A stretch of 64,000 bases of DNA from contig OY482855.1 of NCBI GenBank assembly GCA_960531495.1, positions 7,550,026-7,614,025 on the forward strand, given 5' to 3'. Shown one piece after another: positions 58,740 to 64,000 of the stretch (the first letter of the stretch is position 1; the number at the start of each line of letters is the position of its first letter). Both the position numbers and the translations under genes were made by a program. Under the pieces are notes generated by a model. The model was not told the DNA's origin and did no database searches. It saw only the letters and a list, made by a program, of their open reading frames with translations. The stretch comes from Zeus faber. Taxonomy: Eukaryota > Chordata > Actinopteri > Zeiformes > Zeidae.

Positions 58740-59259
58740 AGTCCGACGAACGCCAGGATTTGTGAATATATCTGATTTAAGAACGGTCTAAACTTGGATC
58801 CAGTGCTGTGTTGAAGTCTCCTCCCAATATAATAACTGAGTCAGAAAATTCTAAGAGTTTTGAAAATATATTGTGAAAGAAATGTGGGTCACCCTCATTG
58901 GGGCCATAAATATTAGCTATGGTTAATTTGGTGTTACCTAAAATTCCAATAATAATTATTAATTATTAATAATTAATAATTAACACCATTCTGGGTCTGA
59001 TATTGTGGTTTTATTTTCGATATGGGATACCTTTTTTGATCAATATAGAGACACCTCTTTCTTTTGAGTTGTATGATGCGGAAAACATGTGATTAACCCA
59101 TTTAGCTCTGAGTTTGAGGTGTTCTAATGCAATGAGGTGAATTTCTTGCAGTAGACAGAAGCTGGGGTTTATCCTAGTGAGGTGACTTAGGATTTTGTTA
59201 CATTTAGCAGGTGAGCCCAACCCTCTCACATTCCAACTAACAAACTTCATGTGTGTCAT
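58740..59259 (-). pseudogene. L1-B ORF2 endonuclease remnant
   Basis: MKFVSWNVRGLGSPAKCNKI and LLQEIHL open the frame (59011-59259); FHNIFSKLLEF and ILGGDFNTALD follow in another frame down to about 58790. Matches L1-A closely. The catalytic Glu and Asp-Asn motifs are still visible, but the frame is broken. Confidence 0.8.
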
Positions 59260-59508
59260 TGAAGTTAGTTAGGGTGTGATCTCACAGTGTTTCAGAAGTC
59301 ATAGCTATACTACCGTTCCCATGTTTTCCCATAGATAAGTCTGGGATTTCCTCCTTTACATTCCTTTTTACTGTCCTAGTATTGCAGGAAGTTTATTGGG
59401 ATACATATCTACCCAAACAAGTGACAAATAGACAAAGATAAACATAGAACATTGCAGGATTAGACATACATATAGTGAGGGAAGGAGTATACAGACGTAA
59501 GTCATATA

Positions 59509-60133
59509 CAGTGGTATATGACTTACGTCATAGTACCACTGTGACAGATCATTTTTGGCTTCTCGCAGAGGATACCTTCCGTCACGCTATCTCCTGCGAG
59601 CTGCTTCTCCGTCAACCACACCAACAGCAGATTCTCCATCTCTTCATGGACAGCGGTCCGCAGCTTAGACATTATTTTAACGCCCTTTGCTGGTGTATTA
59701 CCCTTTATCTTCTCCTTCTGCTTCAGTACGGTACATATCATAGAAGTACTACACTCATACTGCCTCGCCAATTCCATCACACGCACACCTCGCTCATGTT
59801 TTTCTACTATTTTGCGCTTTAGGTCAATAGACATCATCCGCTTCTTCTCAGCACTTACTTTTTTCGGACCCATGTTTCGAAAAAATAAATTGGCAAAATA
59901 ACTGCACAAAAAACACAAAACACAAAAGAGATTCTTCCACGATCAGGTAGCCATGTGAAGTGAACGAGTGAGACGCGGGATGAAGGCCGGATTCGCTCGC
60001 CACGCCAACTACCGGTGGCACCTGAAGCTCGCTCCTTGTAACTCACATTTTTGCTCGCAAGTCAATACAAAAAATCGACGGAACAACCCGGAAAACTCGT
60101 ATGTTAGTGCGCTCGTAACTCAAGGTACCACTG
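59509..60133 (-). mobile_element. Tigger/pogo-type transposon remnant
   Basis: Ends CAGTGGTA (59509) and TACCACTG (60133), flanked by TA on both sides. The minus-strand frame 59523-59918 reads MGPKKVSAEKKRMMSIDLKR and continues through IVEKHERGVRVMELARQY, a CENP-B-type helix-turn-helix. This is the DNA-binding N-terminus of Tigger transposases. The DDE domain is missing, so the copy is non-autonomous. Its left end carries an extra palindrome at 59494-59529. Confidence 0.85.
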
Positions 60134-60487
60134 TATATATTTTATCAACAACCATCTATAGGCTTTTACCCTTCTGCCGGTTCTCCTTCAGGATGGGGTA
60201 CAGCACCTTCCATCTGTCGTTGATCTCCTGGGGGAATAGGTTGTTCATGCCTAGCGTGGTTCCATTCAGCTCCTGTCCTTTGCTTTTAACTAGCTCCTTG
60301 TGCTTGAAGTGTTCAAACTTGGCAATGATGGAGCGGGGTCGGTTCCCCACCCTGTGAACCCGGTGGAAGGTGATCTGCTTCACGGTCTCCGTGGGGAGTT
60401 TCAGGGCGGTGTAGAGGAAGTCTTTCACCATGATTTCTGGGGACTCTGTGATGTTCTCTGTGATTCCAGAAAAGATGGGGTTGTCCC
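60134..60487 (-). pseudogene. L1-B ORF1 middle and C-terminal part
   Basis: Frame 60156-60431: MVKDFLYTALKLPTETVKQI, FHRVHRVGNRPRSIIAKFEH, ELNGTTLGMNNLFPQEIN, VLYPILKENRQKGK. This is the conserved C-terminal half of L1/Tx1 ORF1 and is more intact than in L1-A. Confidence 0.85.
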
Positions 60488-61000
60488 TTTGAGAGAAAAA
60501 TGCATATGATCAACAATTTGAATGAGGACAATAGCCTCTTCCTGTTGAGGGGTTTAAAACATTGCCTCTGGGTTTTTAAGGAGCCCCCCTGCCCCAGAGT
60601 TTATGTAAAGAGACTGTTCTTTCTCTACAATGTAAATTCTAATATTGAAGAACCAGTTTACATTTCATCCACAGCTTGAAAGATCATTATAAGGGATCGC
60701 AGTCTGCGTCTACAACCAATGCTTGCAAGTACCTGTGATATCACTGTTTGAGTGTAACACCCGGATAGACGATTGAGGGGCACAGGCTTGTAAATGACAT
60801 CTGACCAATGGCACACAACCTCTCTTTGGTATAAAGCCCTCTTCGTCAGCAATAGGGCTAGACTGATCAGAACACTGCTTTGGAGCAGTACTGAATCTTT
60901 CTATTTATTCTGCAGAATAAATGTCTTTAATATTTTCAGTTTTGTTGCCTTGTAGCAGGCAGATTAACCTCACCGACCACGCAGGACAATTTCTCCAACA
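60488..61000 (+). repeat. solo LTR of the ERV-D family
   Basis: 513 bp matching the ERV-D LTR at both ends. It is flanked by a 4-bp direct repeat TCCC (60484-60487 and 61001-61004), the target-duplication size of gammaretroviruses. The first TG has decayed to TT. It is inserted in L1-B ORF1, whose sequence resumes on both sides. Confidence 0.85.
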
Positions 61001-61041
61001 TCCCTCATACTTCAGGATTGTCTATCCAGGATAATCTCTTT

Positions 61042-63146
61042 CTTTTTTTTTCTTTTTTTAAATCTGTGCTGTTAGCTGCTGGGCATACAACACAGAGAAT
61101 TTGTAAGCAATTGCATTCAGGACACAGTTAGTCTGCGAGTGGAGTTCAAGTTCTCAACCTGCAATGCAACTCTTTATTAATTCTTTAATCATCAACAACT
61201 GCTGCAATAACTCTATCCTGTGGATGACCTGTTGAATGACAAGAGCACAGTTTCTGGTTAAGGAGAGCCACCGCCAGCCCCCCTCTTTGGAGAACTATTT
61301 TTATGTTTGGGTCTATAAACAACTGATCACTACTCCAAGAGGGGGAGAATCACCACGGTGATACAAATAAACATAGAAACAACCAACATTAACACAAAAA
61401 CATTAACATTGGATGACAACATGTATTGAAAAAACAGTGAATTAGGTCCAGGATAACTGGAACTACAACTGGTCACGTGGCCACTTCCTGTCATTAATAT
61501 GGCAGTAAATGAGGGAGGAAAGGAGAGGAGTGTGTGTGTATCCACCGGTGAGTGTACATGACTTATCCCCATTGGCATTGGTGTAGAAGGTCACTAATTT
61601 GTCATGGCACCTCCAAGCAGCGGAAGGGGCCCCGAAGCCCCCCCAAACTCCGCAGCCCCGTGGACACCCTACGGCCGCAGGAAAGCCCTGGGTACCCTGC
61701 CCTGCAGCCACAGAAATCCCCCAGGCCCCCAGAGAAGCCAGAGGGACGTGGAGCAACCCCCATGCCCAGCCCCGAGGAGCATGATCCAGTCCCAGGTAGC
61801 ACGAGGAGACCCCGCACCCCAGGGGCACACAGACACAACCAACCCCCAGGTGCAGGCAGAAGACGCAGCCGCCGACATAGAACCCGGGCCATGGGCGCAA
61901 GGGCCGGGGGCCCGGATTCTGGACCCACGGTGACAGACCGACACCCCGCCCGAGCCCCCCGCCCAACGGGCGAACCGGCAGGACCCCCATGCCCACCCAC
62001 AGCCCGCACAAGGGGGAGGCCCGCCCCACCGCAGCCGACCAGATGGCCCGGCGTGAGTGCCAAGTGCCCATGCCGCCAGGTATACAGGCCCTCTGCCAAC
62101 CCCAGCACCCGGGGAGCCTGCCGCAGAGAAGGCATGTCACAGAAGTAAAAGGCCAACAGCCGCCCCCAACACCCCAACCCACACCCACAACAGCAAGCAG
62201 TCCCCCCAGGGGCCCCAGAAGGCACCCGGCAGCGCTCTCCGTAGCCCCGCCAGGTCACAGCACATCCCAAACCACCAGGCGCAAGCCGCCAGGACTCCAG
62301 CCAGGCTGGGAGGGGGGGCCCACCCGGGGGGGCCCACCCGACCGCCCCCCGGCCAACCACGGCCGACCACCGACCCGCCAGTGACCGGTCACCCCGGAAA
62401 AAAAACAAACAAAAAAAAACAACCCCAATGCTCAATGTGTGCTTTGGTAATTGCAGTTAAAATTGCGGGGTTGGGGGTGCGAGTCGTTCAGGCAAGTCAA
62501 ACCCGATTCACTCGCACCCCTCCTGTCCCGCAGACTCTGGTCCGATGGAGTGTTCGGAGTGCGATTGGTGTGCCAGTGTATGTGTTGTAAGCTAATGTGA
62601 GTGGGATTAAAATGCTGCCTGCCGCATCCCCACCCACATAGTCTGGCCCCGCCCATCCCACAAGCCCTCCGTCTATTATGTGGTGTATGTGCTGAGTATG
62701 AGTTTTGGCACTGGGAGAGATAGGCGAGTTGCGACCGGATTGATCCAGGGGTGCAGCATGCCGGGGAGCAACCATGCAGACCCCCTGTCCCCGGACTCAA
62801 CTGCGCCCCAGTGCGCCCACCTCCCGTAGATGGTGGCAGGCAACCTACAGCGATCAGCCAAGGGCGCAGAGCGTCCGCCATGCGCCACCGCCATGTCGGG
62901 CAGGCCCGCGCCCCCATCAGGCACCTGGTCAGCCCCCAGCTGCCGAGCATGCGGACTACAGAACAGAGGGTGGCAGACGACACCCCACCGACGGCCTGAC
63001 CCCCCAGCGGCGATGCCCCGCGCACCGAGAGCGTCAGAGGGCAGGTACCTCGGCAGCCCGGTGCGATGACAGGAGACCGCCCCCCACGAAGGAGGTCACA
63101 TGGTGAGCCCCTCACCCGCACAGCCAGCCAGGTTCAAAACTCAGGT
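61042..63146 (-). mobile_element. retroposon R, copy C, apparently full length (2.1 kb)
   Basis: Bounded by a target duplication of about 10 bp (taatctcttt at 61032-61041 and tagtctcttt at 63147-63156). On the minus strand it ends in a poly(A)-like tail (61042-61060 on the plus strand is T-rich) preceded by an AATAAA at about 61176. The body is 60-70% GC. Open frames of up to 277 codons exist on both strands, but they look like GC-driven chance frames without domain motifs and are not shared in frame with copies B and D. Confidence 0.85.
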
Positions 63147-63480
63147 TAGTCTCTTTCATTTTTTTCATTTTTTACAACTTCCATCTCCGTTGTGAGACGC
63201 TTCGCTAAAGGTTTTTAGATCTGCGTTATCATTTTGCGTCTCGCCAACCGTGCATGCATGAAATCAAAGCTGGCTTTGATATCGGTATTGTCTCGCAGAA
63301 GTTGACCAAGCATGTCCAGCTTATTGTTAATCTCATCCAAGACACTATCCTCTACAGCACCCTGGATTTGATCGTCTGTGTCCGTTGCTGAGTCTGTCTT
63401 CCTTTTCACAGGATTATTGCGGTCCTGGTCATCTTCCACCACATACTTGTTATAAAAGAAAATCAGTATAATCCTTGAGG
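63147..63480 (-). pseudogene. L1-B ORF1 start
   Basis: Frame 63215-63442: MVEDDQDRNNPVKRKTDSAT followed by LDEINNKLDMLGQLLRDNTD, a likely coiled coil as expected at the N-terminus of L1 ORF1. It stops at 63215. The region down to 63147 continues the ORF in another frame. Confidence 0.7.
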
Positions 63481-63660
63481 TCCTCCACTTTTGTTTTGCA
63501 CGGTGTTCCTTTTTAAAAATGTATATATATCAATATTTTTTGCAATTTGCTTTGTTATCTGTCTGAGTTGGAGCGGATTGTCTGTGTTTTAGTCAGTACA
63601 GCAGGGGGCCACCATGTTGGATCTGTACTCCCTTCTGTCTTCACGTGAGATCACAGCATG

Positions 63661-64000
63661 CCCCCCCCCCCCGCCACCTGAAACCACCAATAATAAACAC
63701 TAATATTGTGTAGCTCTCCCTAATACAACAACTGACACTTAGTCTCAGTTTTTTGCATAGAAGATTGACCAGCGGGGAGTACTTCACAAGTCACACAGAA
63801 AATAAGAAAACATTCCCCTGTACTCAGTTGTGTGGGTGATTACATTGACTATATCACATGGGTTGTTACTTCAGCGGGAAGGTTGTTACTTCACCGTCTG
63901 CCAGGACCAGGGCAGATGGTGTAGCCTGGTTTCCTGTCACAACTGTCTGGTGGGGTGCGAAAAGTCAGACGATCGAAAGGTGACTTCTCCTTTCGGTCAC
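63661..64000. other. no recognised feature
   Basis: A C run at 63661-63672 and unique-looking DNA to the window end. Confidence 0.4.

Larger units (their letters stand above)
58736..63660 (-). mobile_element. L1-B: antisense L1 split by three insertions
   Basis: Reading the minus strand from 63660: 5' region and ORF1 start (63660-63147), then R copy C, ORF1 continuing at 61041-61001, then a solo LTR, ORF1 at 60487-60134, then a Tigger remnant, then the ORF1-ORF2 spacer and endonuclease (59508-58736). The segments join collinearly with L1-A, which identifies the inserted pieces and their order. Confidence 0.85.

Noticed and set aside
61463..63121. Frames of 198-277 codons on both strands within retroposon R copy C
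   Set aside because: Low-complexity Gly/Pro/Ala/Arg-rich translations with no motif; the frames are not kept in the other R copies.

Overview
The window looks like teleost fish genomic DNA. Evidence: one spliced vertebrate gene (a membrane primary amine oxidase, AOC2/AOC3 type) with introns of up to 5 kb; tRNA-derived SINEs with the 'ggataaaagcgtctgctaaatg' type of tail; fish-style Tc1, Tigger, L2/Maui, L1, RTE and CR1/Rex-like elements; several endogenous retroviruses (ERVs); many CA, TA and ATT microsatellites; and a 17-unit interstitial TTAGGG array. There are no bacterial-style operons, RNA genes or CRISPR arrays. All assignments come from reading translations, motifs and repeat ends by eye; no database search was run.

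Layout. 1-5578 (+): ERV-A, cut by the left window edge, with the gag nucleocapsid end, an in-frame UAG, a long intact pol and a 3' LTR. 5868-10313 (-): ERV-B, a broken relative. 10900-14110: a cluster of microsatellites and minisatellites. 14770-15110: a SINE with an internal duplication. 15838-20038 (+): a degraded L1-type LINE (L1-A). 20039-21938 (-): a non-coding poly(A) retroposon called 'R' here. 21946-25265 (+): ERV-C, a mosaic interrupted by an L2 fragment. 25481-28745 (-): a nearly complete CR1/Rex-like LINE. 28746-34030: gene-poor DNA with a foldback element. 34045-45014 (-): the amine oxidase gene in five exons, with introns carrying an R copy, a solo LTR, a Tc1 remnant and simple repeats. 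45015-52765: gene-poor DNA including the telomeric array. 52766-54716 (-): an RTE-type LINE fragment. 55560-58581 (+): ERV-D remnants with a 3' LTR. 58590-63660: an antisense L1 split by a Tigger remnant, a solo LTR and a full-length R copy.

The most interesting signal is in ERV-A pol. Between the protease and the reverse transcriptase lies a segment of about 130 residues with two H-x-T-L motifs (H156-C-T-L and H217-V-T-L), the hallmark of 2H phosphoesterases. I know of no retroviral pol described with such a domain. gag and pol share one frame across a UAG codon, as in gammaretroviruses, so the domain would be made as part of a readthrough Gag-Pol product. Other points of interest are the R retroposon (2.1 kb, poly(A), target-site duplication, no convincing ORF, five recognisable copies all on the minus strand), a perfect 26-bp palindrome in ERV-B that looks like a template-switch mutation, and a splice donor of the amine oxidase gene lying inside a CA/GT microsatellite.
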